Of a stretch of 64,000 nucleotides of DNA, positions 36,492-46,625 are shown piece after piece. Origin of the DNA: Lactobacillus gasseri ATCC 33323 = JCM 1131. GTDB lineage: Bacteria > Bacillota > Bacilli > Lactobacillales > Lactobacillaceae. The position numbers were made by a program, and so were the translations under genes. The stretch's first letter is position 1, and each line of letters begins with the position of its first letter. The stretch covers positions 1-64,000 of the forward strand of contig NC_008530.1 in the NCBI RefSeq assembly GCF_000014425.1. The letters run 5' to 3'. The notes beneath the pieces are model-generated. The model made no database searches. It was not told the origin of the DNA and was given only the letters and a program-made list of their open reading frames with translations.

Positions 36492-37379
36492 GTGAAAAAT
36501 AAACTAGTTTCTTTACTTGCTTTCTTGGTGATTTTTTTGACTGGTTGTACTAATCAAGATAAACCAAATCAGGCAGATGCGGCACCTAAATACTATGTTG
36601 AAAGGCGTCAAACACCTAAAACAAGCTTGAATGTGATACCAACTCTATTTTTTCATGGTGGCTTAAGTAATTATAAGAGCGAAGAAAATATGGTAAAAGC
36701 AGCTCAAAAAGCAGGAGTTACCAATTCGGTAATTAGAGCTGATGTAGACGCAAATGGTAAAGTGAAATTAATCGGCGCTATTTCTAAGAATGCTGTAAAT
36801 CCAATTGTAGAGGTAAATTATAGCAATAATGTCCAGCTGAATTTCAAAGAGCATGGTCGCTATGCTAGAAATGTTGTGCAGACTTTGCAAAATGAATACG
36901 GAATAAAAAAGATAAATATGGTTGGACATTCCCTGGGAAATATTTCGATTATGTATTACTTATTACAAACTGCTCATGATCCTGAGATGCCCAAACTAAA
37001 TAAGCAAATTTCAATTGGAGGACATTTTGATGGACTTGATTTTAAGCAACTACCAATTGCGATTCGCCAGCCTGCCAATTTACATGTGAATAGAGAAGGA
37101 AAGCCTAATAAGACTAATTCTACTTATCGTGAAATGATGAAATTAAGGACTCTTTATCCAAATAAGCAGACTGATATTTTAAATATTATTGGTAACATTG
37201 GGGGTAATTCAGATGGAATTGTAAAGAATGCTTCGTCACTTTCGCTTGAATACCTTGTTGCGCCAATGGCTAAGACTTATCAAGTAGTCAAAATTGTCGG
37301 TAAAAATGCAGAACACGGACAATTGACTTATAATAAGCAGGTTGAAAGAAGCATTATCAATTTTTTATGGCTCCAGTGA
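36492..37379 (+). CDS. DUF915-family alpha/beta-hydrolase lipoprotein
   Basis: A 295-residue protein. The signal peptide (MKNKLVSLLAFLVIFLTGC) ends in a lipobox LTGC, so it should be lipid-anchored on the outer face of the membrane. The DUF915 fold is seen in TLFFHGGLSNYKSEENM, the nucleophile elbow VGHSLGN and the late histidine GKNAEHGQLTYN. The substrate is unknown. The start is GTG at 36492; GGAGG at 36471-36475 is rather far (16 bases). A bidirectional terminator follows. Confidence 0.85.
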   Translation: MKNKLVSLLAFLVIFLTGCTNQDKPNQADAAPKYYVERRQTPKTSLNVIPTLFFHGGLSNYKSEENMVKAAQKAGVTNSVIRADVDANGKVKLIGAISKNAVNPIVEVNYSNNVQLNFKEHGRYARNVVQTLQNEYGIKKINMVGHSLGNISIMYYLLQTAHDPEMPKLNKQISIGGHFDGLDFKQLPIAIRQPANLHVNREGKPNKTNSTYREMMKLRTLYPNKQTDILNIIGNIGGNSDGIVKNASSLSLEYLVAPMAKTYQVVKIVGKNAEHGQLTYNKQVERSIINFLWLQ

Positions 37380-37391
37380 TTTTGAGCAATC

Positions 37392-37423
37392 AAAAAGAAG
37401 ATGTTTTGATGCATCTTCTTTTT
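37392..37423. terminator. Bidirectional terminator
   Basis: AAAAAGAAGATG (37392-37403) pairs with CATCTTCTTTTT (37412-37423) between convergent genes. Confidence 0.9.
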
Positions 37424-37657
37424 TTAGACTTTATTTTCATGTTGATTACTTTTATCGAAATTATGAAGCCACATGCCCCAAGCGGCTTGAAATTCAATAA
37501 TTAATACACTGGCAGAAATAAGTACCATGATAATTAATGCATAACTAGCCGTTTCACCTAATTCAGATGTATCAAAATTGTAAGTAAAGAGCTTAATTCC
37601 TCCATAGATAAGTAGAATAACCCAATATATATTTGCTCCCCACCATAACTTTTTCAT
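37424..37657 (-). CDS. Small membrane protein of unknown function
   Basis: A 77-residue protein with two transmembrane helices (WWGANIYWVILLIYGGIKLF and ASYALIIMVLISASVLIIEF) and a short polar tail. I do not recognise a family. An upstream in-frame ATG at 37675 would add six residues. I prefer 37657 because the upstream ATG lies only about 15 bases from the probable transcription start (TATAAT, 37696-37701 region, minus strand) and coincides with a cre site. Confidence 0.65.
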   Translation of the reverse strand: MKKLWWGANIYWVILLIYGGIKLFTYNFDTSELGETASYALIIMVLISASVLIIEFQAAWGMWLHNFDKSNQHENKV

Positions 37658-37660
37658 TGC

Positions 37661-37675
37661 AGATACCGCTTTCAT
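37661..37675. promoter_or_regulatory. cre site (full consensus match) at the small membrane gene
   Basis: On the minus strand ATGAAAGCGGTATCT satisfies every constrained position of WTGNAANCGNWNNCW. It sits downstream of the -10 GGTATAAT and before the preferred start codon, a roadblock position. Confidence 0.6.
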
Positions 37676-37785
37676 TTGCTATATAAAGCTATTATACCAT
37701 TCTTATAGTTAATTAAAAGCTTGGTGCCTAGCTAAAGCCCCCTTAAGAAGTTGTATAATAAATAGAAAATGGAGAGGTGAAGTGA

Positions 37786-38835
37786 ATGGGACAAGTTTGG
37801 GAAAAATTTAAAAAGAATACAAACGTGCATCGCCTGGCTACGCTCTGCTTAATTATTCTGGTCTTATATGCGGCACGTTCAATGATGAATACAATATTAT
37901 TAACGTTTATTTTTACGTATTTAATTGTGCACTTAATTCGTTTTACGCAAAAGAAATTGCCAAACTTGCCTTCGCAGGTAATTGTTGTGTTAGCTTATTT
38001 ATTAGTAATTGCGATCATTTATTTTGCGATTACCATATATATGCCAATATTAATTAAACAAATTGTTAAAATGAGTCATTCTTTAATGGAATTTTATCAA
38101 TCTGATAATATGGACTGGTTAACGCAATATTTGAACCATTATATCAGCGATAGTGAAATCACAACGCAGGCAAAGCATGGTGTAACTATCTTGGTTCACG
38201 CCTTAACTAATGTGGGTACATTAACGATTGCGTTCTTTATGTCACTAATTATGAGCTTTTTCTATACTATTGAACTTGATTCAATGAACGAATTTTCTCA
38301 TACTTTTTTGAATAGTCGCCATTTATCTTGGCTGTTTAAAGATATTGCCTACTTTGGTAATAAGTTTGTTAATACTTTTGGCGTGGTTTTAGAAGCTCAA
38401 TTCTTCATTGCCTTATGTAATACTGCGATGACAATGATTTGCTTAATTATCATGAAAATGCCGCAGATTATTGCGCTTGGTTTAATGGTCTTTATTCTAA
38501 GTTTGATTCCAGTTGCTGGTGTAATTATTTCATTGATTCCATTAAGTTTTGTGGCTTATTCAGTAGGCGGAATTAGGTATGTAATCTATATCTTTATTGT
38601 TATTATGATAATTCATGCAATTGAAGCCTACATTTTGAATCCTAAGTTCATGTCAAGTAAAACGGAATTACCAATTTTCTATACCTTTGTGGTTTTGCTT
38701 GCAGGTGAGCATTTCCTTGGAACGTGGGGATTAATTGTTGGAGTACCAATCTTCACTTTCTTGTTGGATATCTTAGGAGTAAAGTCAGTTAAAAAGAAAA
38801 AACCAACAATTTTAAAAATTGAAAACAAAAAATAA
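37786..38835 (+). CDS. AI-2E-family transporter
   Basis: A 349-residue membrane protein of the AI-2E/PerM superfamily, with about eight helices: two near residues 15-60, one at 63-85, a soluble loop, then helices from about 145 to 340 and the family segment SLIPVAGVIISLIPLSFVAYSVGG. Substrates for Firmicutes members are mostly unknown, and some are cation exchangers. SD GGAGAGGTGA precedes the ATG. The gene ends with a terminator overlapping its stop. Confidence 0.88.
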   Translation: MGQVWEKFKKNTNVHRLATLCLIILVLYAARSMMNTILLTFIFTYLIVHLIRFTQKKLPNLPSQVIVVLAYLLVIAIIYFAITIYMPILIKQIVKMSHSLMEFYQSDNMDWLTQYLNHYISDSEITTQAKHGVTILVHALTNVGTLTIAFFMSLIMSFFYTIELDSMNEFSHTFLNSRHLSWLFKDIAYFGNKFVNTFGVVLEAQFFIALCNTAMTMICLIIMKMPQIIALGLMVFILSLIPVAGVIISLIPLSFVAYSVGGIRYVIYIFIVIMIIHAIEAYILNPKFMSSKTELPIFYTFVVLLAGEHFLGTWGLIVGVPIFTFLLDILGVKSVKKKKPTILKIENKK

Positions 38836-38860
38836 AAGCAGCTGTCAAAGCTGCTTTTTG
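38834..38860 (+). terminator. Terminator of the AI-2E transporter gene
   Basis: AAAAGCAGC (38834-38842) pairs with GCTGCTTTT (38850-38858), then T residues. Confidence 0.85.
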
Positions 38861-39077
38861 CGTATTGTAAATAGGATTGTAGGTCCCAAATGAGAATATA
38901 TGAAAAATACGAGATATGAATGGAGTTTTTAATTTTGCTATTCACAATACAATATTAATTACGCAAAAAAATCTGACTTTTTGTTGTTTTCTTATAAAAA
39001 TTTTCAAACACTAATAATAGCGGTTTCACATCTTTCTTTGTTAAACTGAAAATGAAAGAAAAATGTGAGGCAATCTT

Positions 39078-40409
39078 ATGAAAAAATACGATTATATAAT
39101 TTTAGGAACAGGTCCTGCAGCATATCAATTTATTAAGCTCTTAGCTACACAACGTAAATCAATTTTAGTGATTGAAAGTGGCTTATTCGGTGGAACTTGT
39201 CCCAATGTCGGTTGTGAACCAAAAATCTATTTAGATGGTGCTGTTCAAGCTGCGCTTCTTAGCAGGCAATTAGAAAGTCATGGCATTGAACAGGCTGCGA
39301 CGATTAACTGGTCACAATTAATGAAAGAGAAGAAGGAACGATTTGCTAGTTGGCCAAGTGAAACAAGAAAAAATATTAGCAAGATCTGCGATGTAGTCAG
39401 TGGGAGTGCACATTTTATTGATCAACAAACAATTGCAGTAAATCAAAGGTATTTCCAGGGAAATAAAATTATTATCGCAACTGGGAGACGACCGCATGAA
39501 CTATCAATTCCAGGGGCTAAGTTTTTGCATGATAGTTCAGATGTATTATCTTTAAATAAAGTTTCAGAACACGTTACCTTTATTGGCGCGGGTTATGTGG
39601 CGATGGAGTTAGCTACTTTCCTAGCGGCTGCAGGCAGTCAAGTAACCATTTTGGTTAGAGGAAAACATGTATTAAGACATTTTTATCAAAAGTATAGTGC
39701 TGAACTAGTTACTAGAATGGTGCAACGCGGGATTCAATTTAAGTTTGCTACTGAGGCAACTTGCATTACACAATTAAGTGATAAATATGTTGTTGAATTA
39801 AATCAAGGCAGTTCCCTTGTAACTGATTATGTTGTGAATGCTAGTGGGCGTACGTCAAATATTGAAAAGCTCGATTTATCTGCTGCACAGATTGACTATT
39901 CACCTAAGGGAATTAATGTGGATCAGCATTTACAAACAAGCGTTAAAAATATTTATGCAATTGGCGATGTTACGAGTCAGGATGTACCTAATTTAACTAC
40001 GGTAGCAGAGTTTCAGTCGCACTATCTTTTCAATTCTCTTGAAAAAGGTTTAAGTCAGCCAATCAATTATCCTGCGATCGGGACCGGTGTATTCGCCTTT
40101 CCGCAATTGGCTCAAGCTGGAATTAACCCTGATAGTGTTTCTGAGGATAAAGATAATTTTGAAATTGTTGAATATGAACTAAGTCAGAGTAGTTTATATG
40201 CTGGTCAAAAAGAAAAAGGATTGCTAACGGTAGTTTATGATAAAGCTAATTATATCGTTGGAGTTAGCGAAATCAGCACCAGTGCAGTTAATGATGTGAA
40301 TTATTTTGTTCCAATTATTGGACTAAGAATCAGGAAGAATGAATGGCATCAAAATGTATTGCCAATTTATCCAGCCTTAGCTGATAAGATTGAAGGAATT
40401 TTGAGATAG
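39078..40409 (+). CDS. FAD-dependent pyridine-nucleotide disulfide oxidoreductase
   Basis: A 443-residue flavoprotein of the glutathione-reductase family. The FAD-binding Rossmann motif is LGTGPAAYQF, the redox-active pair is in GGTCPNVGCEPK, the NAD(P) motif is FIGAGYVAMELATFLAAAG, the second FAD motif is YAIGDVTSQDVPNLTTVA and a C-terminal dimerisation domain follows. The usual His-Glu catalytic pair near the C-terminus is not obvious (the end reads NEWHQNVLPIYPALADKIEG). The physiological disulfide is unknown. Upstream are a weak cre-like sequence and an inverted repeat that overlaps the SD (GTGAGG). Confidence 0.9.
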   Translation: MKKYDYIILGTGPAAYQFIKLLATQRKSILVIESGLFGGTCPNVGCEPKIYLDGAVQAALLSRQLESHGIEQAATINWSQLMKEKKERFASWPSETRKNISKICDVVSGSAHFIDQQTIAVNQRYFQGNKIIIATGRRPHELSIPGAKFLHDSSDVLSLNKVSEHVTFIGAGYVAMELATFLAAAGSQVTILVRGKHVLRHFYQKYSAELVTRMVQRGIQFKFATEATCITQLSDKYVVELNQGSSLVTDYVVNASGRTSNIEKLDLSAAQIDYSPKGINVDQHLQTSVKNIYAIGDVTSQDVPNLTTVAEFQSHYLFNSLEKGLSQPINYPAIGTGVFAFPQLAQAGINPDSVSEDKDNFEIVEYELSQSSLYAGQKEKGLLTVVYDKANYIVGVSEISTSAVNDVNYFVPIIGLRIRKNEWHQNVLPIYPALADKIEGILR

Positions 40410-40437
40410 AAAAAAGACACCATTAAGGTGTCTTTTA
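40410..40437. terminator. Terminator between convergent genes (guaB side strongest)
   Basis: AAAAGACACC (40412-40421) with GGTGTCTTTT (40427-40436). The longer T run is on the minus strand. Confidence 0.88.
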
Positions 40438-40453
40438 ATTATGAATCTAATTT

Positions 40454-41681
<1,228 letters not shown>

Positions 41682-41685
<4 letters not shown>

Positions 41686-42257
41686 TTGGAAATTTGATTT
41701 ATTTTTTTAACAATTAAATTTGCTAGTAACTTATAACCGTTGACTCCGAAGTGAAGTCCGTCATTCTTTTTTCCGTTGAAAATTTCGGGAAAGTTTTTAT
41801 TTTCTTGCATTTTACTTGCAAGATCAATAATTGAAAATTTGTATTCACTAGCTACTTTTTTAACAATATTGCCGTATTCCATAACTAAGCGGTTGTTTCT
41901 TACTCTTTGTTTATTTTCATCCACTGCTGGCGGAGTGATAAAGATAACTTTTTCTGGATAATAAAGCCAAATAATGCTTGATGCAATTAACTCTAAATTT
42001 TTTTCAAATTGACGAAGAGGAACTTGCTTATGCGTTGCTAAGTCATTAGTACCAACTAAAATAATTAGGTAGTTACACTTAGGCTGGTTAAAAACTAGAT
42101 TAGGTAATGAAAGAGCAAGACCACCAGAATTAATTCCTGAAATTGCAGTGTTGTAAATATTACAAGAAAGAAATTTTTGTAGCTGAAAATTAAGTTCTGG
42201 AATTGAGTGGTTTTCAGGACGGGCAATAATGCTATCACCAGTTAGAAGTAATTTCAT
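41682..42257 (-). CDS. SGNH/GDSL-family hydrolase
   Basis: A 191-residue esterase-like protein: block I LLLTGDSIIA (nucleophile Ser), block II Gly in ISGINSGG, block III VGTNDLA (Asn) and block V DGLHFGVNG (Asp and His). No signal peptide, so cytoplasmic; the substrate is unknown. The promoter of guaB overlaps its stop codon. Upstream lies the ldhD terminator. Confidence 0.88.
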
Positions 42258-42278
42258 ATCAGAATCCTTTAGTTAGAA

Positions 42279-42312
42279 AAAAGACCTTGAGAAAAATCTC
42301 AAGATCTTTTTT
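42279..42312 (-). terminator. Terminator of ldhD
   Basis: AAAAGACCTTGAGA (42279-42292) with TCTCAAGATCTTTT (42297-42310, one mismatch); T run on the minus strand. Confidence 0.9.
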
Positions 42313-42331
42313 ATTATCAATAATTTAATCT

Positions 42332-43384
<1,053 letters not shown>

Positions 43385-43450
43385 TTATTATACACTTGAC
43401 TTTGTTAATAAAAACACAAAATCGAATTTTTTTGAAACTTATTTTAAAGA

Positions 43451-43466
43451 TGTTTCATGTGAAACG
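43451..43466. other. Second parS-like palindrome
   Basis: TGTTTCATGTGAAACG shares the GTTTCA-N2-TGAAAC core with the ParB consensus (two mismatches). It lies in the gap between ldhD and the Mub-like gene. Confidence 0.4.
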
Positions 43467-43494
43467 ATAATTGCAGTGAAAAATAGATTTTCTT

Positions 43495-43523
43495 TTGCGT
43501 ATCATTATGGGCTGCCTTATGAT
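43495..43523 (+). promoter_or_regulatory. Promoter of the first Mub-like gene
   Basis: TTGCGT (43495-43500), 17 bases, TATGAT (43518-43523). Confidence 0.5.
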
Positions 43524-43602
43524 AATGGTTAGAAAAAAGAATTGAAAGTAAAGCTACTAAAATGTTATTAAAAATCAGTCAAAATAGATGAGGGAATAAG
43601 TA

Positions 43603-46224
43603 ATGTCAGTTGTTGTGAAATATATAGATTTAGATAATAATTCAGCTGAGCTGGCAAGTTCAGAAACGTTAAATGGAAAAGTGGGAGAAAGAGTTAACTA
43701 TCATACAGCCGAAGAAGTCCAAAAGCTAATAGCTGCTGGTTATGTATTAGTTAATAATCCGTTTGATCTGAATAATGAAGTACATTTTTTTAATGAAACT
43801 TCTCAAGAATACAAGCTCACTTTTAAACATGCTCAAGAAGAAGTGACTGCTAAGAATTTAAAATACGATTGTCAATTAGGGGATGTGCAACTTAAAGGAA
43901 AGCAAGTAGTCCATTATACGGGTCTTGAAAAAAATATTGCTGACAATATAGTTGAGGTTACTTTTAATAGAAAAATTATCTACGACAAAGTTACTAAGCA
44001 GAAAGTGTCACTAAGCGCCTGGCAGCCAGAAAAGTATTATTTGCCGTTAATTGCTACACCTGCTGTTTTAGATTATACGCCTGATAAAACGGTAATTGGC
44101 GGAGAAGCTGTTACAGTTCAAAAGCCTAAGCATGAGTACGTCGTTACTTATTTGCCTAATAAGAAAAATGCTAGAAGGCAGAAAGCTGAAATCAAGTTTA
44201 TTGATGTTGATAACAATAATCAAGAATTAGCTAGCTCTGGCGAATTAAAAGGTAAGCCCGGCAAAGAAATTTCTTACAGTACGACAGAAACTTTAAAAGA
44301 ACTGTCAGATAAAGGATATGAAGTCATTAATAATGACTTTGATTCTAAGGACCAAAAGCCTGTCTTTGGAAATAGCAGAGATTACATTCAAACCTTTATT
44401 ATTGCCTTAAGACATAAAAAACAAGCCGTTAATTCTGATCATCCTTCTTCAGAAATTGATCATCGTCTTTATGAAAAAGAAGTACATCGAAAAATTACTT
44501 TTTCAGGTTTAAGCGGTCAAAAATTAGATGATATAGTTCAGACTGCTGTCTTAAAACGTAGTCTAACAATGGACATGGTTACTAAAAAGATTATTCAAGG
44601 TGAATACACTAGTCAGTGGCAAAGCACAGAAACATATCCTTCAGTAGCCGTTCCTGTTGTTGCAGGATACCATACTAAAACTAAAGAAGTAGTAGCTTGT
44701 CCCGTAGTAGAAGAAGACTTAAGCGAAGACATTAAGTACTATGCAAATGGTTATTTGATTCCAGTTGATGCAAATCATAATAAGCTTTCTGAAATAGATA
44801 AAAAGCAATTAATCACTAATTCTATTAATCCAACGAAGGCAATTTTCCCTAAATTAGAGCTTGAAAATATTGTCTTAAAGCCAATTAAAGGAGTAGAAAT
44901 TAAAGATCCGGGACGAGACTATGAAGTTCCATACTTATTAGTTCATAAATATATTGCCGTTGATGAAAAGCATCCTAGAGAGGAAGTAAGTCCAGCATAT
45001 TATAGGAGAATTGTTACAGCTCGCGTTCATTATCAAGGCGCTGGCGACCAAACTCCTGCTGACGCAGAACAGATAGTTACCTGGACAAGAACAGTAACTT
45101 ATGACGAAGTAAGTAGAGAAGTTATTGATAATGGAATGTACACGACAGAGTGGCTAGCTGATAAAGATATCTTTGAGGCAACACCTACGCCGGTTATTAA
45201 GGGATTTTGCGCTGATATTGGCTTAATTGGCGAACATCCAGTTACAGAAACAGACTTAATGGCGACAGTTACTTATATGCCAGTTGGAAGAATGATCCCA
45301 GTTGATGAACATGGAAATGAAATAAAAAATGCGATGCGTTCGCCATACATTAATGACCCATATGATCCAGTGCGGGTACTTTTTACCGAAGAAGTTCCAG
45401 AAGTACAAGGATATGCTCTGGTTAATAATACAATTTCAGTTAATGATCCATTTTCTGATACCAAGGTAACTTATACTTTGAAGCCTCGCTATATTCCAGT
45501 GAATAGTGAACACCCATATCGCCCGATCAAGCCAACGATGTATAGCGTGCCAGTTAAGGAAACAGTTAAATATCAGGGAGCTGATGAGCAAACGCCAATA
45601 GCTCGTTTGCAAGCAGCTCGATGGACTAGAACATTAACAGTCGATGAAAATACTAGTGAATTAATAGACAATGGTAAATATACAACAGCTTGGAAAGTTG
45701 ATAAAAATCGCTATGCTGCAGTAAAAACACCGATAATTGATGGCTATCATGCTGATAAGAATATTATTGAAGCAAAAGAAGTTAAAAAAGCTGATCTTGA
45801 TTTTACTGTAATATATAAAGCCAATGGACGTATAGTACCAGTTGATGCAAAAGGCAATTTGTTAGCTAGTGTTGATCAACCATCGTATGTAACTGATCCA
45901 GAAGATGCAACAAAGGTTTTACCAAAGCAGGGTGTACCTAGAATAATGAATTATGTGCCAGAACAAGAAGTGATTACGGTAGGGGATGCTAGTGAAGATA
46001 CACTAGTTAGATATTACACATTTAACGAATGGGGTGAATTAAAAGCTAAGAAAGCGGCTGAGCAGAAACAGAAAGATTTAAAAACAAAGAAACCGATTGA
46101 AAATAAAGATGAGCAAGAAAAGATGGAAAAAGTAGAGGAAAGGCAATTAAAATCAGCTGAAGAAGAGAAGAAATCTGAGAAAAAAGATACTGGTTTTAAA
46201 TCCATGTTTTCTTGGCTTAAGTAG
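43603..46224 (+). CDS. Signal-less MucBP/Mub-repeat protein A
   Basis: An 873-residue protein built of domains like those of the adjacent adhesin. Residues 1-80 (VVVKYIDLDNNSAEL) and about 195-275 (IKFIDVDNNNQEL) are Mub B1-like. Several B2-like units of about 90 residues follow, with signatures VHYQGAGDQTPAD and GKYTTAWKVDK, and linkers IPVDANHNK and IPVDEHGNE. There is no signal peptide: the fold starts at residue 2, GAGGG is well spaced, and an in-frame TAA sits two codons upstream (43597). There is no LPXTG either: a Lys/Glu-rich tail ends in GFKSMFSWLK. Cysteines occur (CQLGD, VVACPVV, GFCADIG). It could be cytoplasmic or exported by a non-classical route. It has its own promoter and terminator. 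Confidence 0.88.
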   Translation: MSVVVKYIDLDNNSAELASSETLNGKVGERVNYHTAEEVQKLIAAGYVLVNNPFDLNNEVHFFNETSQEYKLTFKHAQEEVTAKNLKYDCQLGDVQLKGKQVVHYTGLEKNIADNIVEVTFNRKIIYDKVTKQKVSLSAWQPEKYYLPLIATPAVLDYTPDKTVIGGEAVTVQKPKHEYVVTYLPNKKNARRQKAEIKFIDVDNNNQELASSGELKGKPGKEISYSTTETLKELSDKGYEVINNDFDSKDQKPVFGNSRDYIQTFIIALRHKKQAVNSDHPSSEIDHRLYEKEVHRKITFSGLSGQKLDDIVQTAVLKRSLTMDMVTKKIIQGEYTSQWQSTETYPSVAVPVVAGYHTKTKEVVACPVVEEDLSEDIKYYANGYLIPVDANHNKLSEIDKKQLITNSINPTKAIFPKLELENIVLKPIKGVEIKDPGRDYEVPYLLVHKYIAVDEKHPREEVSPAYYRRIVTARVHYQGAGDQTPADAEQIVTWTRTVTYDEVSREVIDNGMYTTEWLADKDIFEATPTPVIKGFCADIGLIGEHPVTETDLMATVTYMPVGRMIPVDEHGNEIKNAMRSPYINDPYDPVRVLFTEEVPEVQGYALVNNTISVNDPFSDTKVTYTLKPRYIPVNSEHPYRPIKPTMYSVPVKETVKYQGADEQTPIARLQAARWTRTLTVDENTSELIDNGKYTTAWKVDKNRYAAVKTPIIDGYHADKNIIEAKEVKKADLDFTVIYKANGRIVPVDAKGNLLASVDQPSYVTDPEDATKVLPKQGVPRIMNYVPEQEVITVGDASEDTLVRYYTFNEWGELKAKKAAEQKQKDLKTKKPIENKDEQEKMEKVEERQLKSAEEEKKSEKKDTGFKSMFSWLK

Positions 46225-46625
46225 TTATATAACAAATTTAGTATAGATTTTTTGTTATATAAAAATATAAACAAAAGCACTATTTCTGTATACATATAGA
46301 AATAGTGCTTTTTCATTGTAAGAATATAACTGCTAGCAAAAAAATATTTTATAAAAGATAAAATAACAAATGAATATTATATATTACTTCATTATATAAA
46401 AACAACACATAAAATTCGAATATTATTCATAAAATGAACATACTTTTTTGAATAAAAATAGGCTAAATCCTATAAAAACAGGCATTATAATAGATAATAT
46501 ATTAAATTAAATAACCGTTCCCCCTATTTTTTGAAATAAAAAATACATGTTATAATAACACTAACATTTAGATAGTATGACCAAAATATGTGATTTATTA
46601 TGACAGTAAATGGAGGGAAACAGGG
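46225..46625. other. AT-rich region before the giant adhesin gene
   Basis: 400 bases. It holds the terminator of protein A (46272-46313), several A/T tracts, a CCCCC run at about 46520 next to the hairpin TATTTTTT/AAAAAATA (46525-46545), an extended -10 TGT-TATAAT (46551-46556) and the SD GGAGGG (46612-46617). No gene seen. Confidence 0.65.
46272..46313 (+). terminator. Terminator of signal-less protein A
   Basis: Fifteen-base-pair stem AAAAGCACTATTTCT / AGAAATAGTGCTTTT, followed by T residues. Confidence 0.93.

Noticed and set aside
39013-39030. cre-like AATAGCGGTTTCA upstream of the disulfide reductase
   Set aside because: Only one half fits the consensus.
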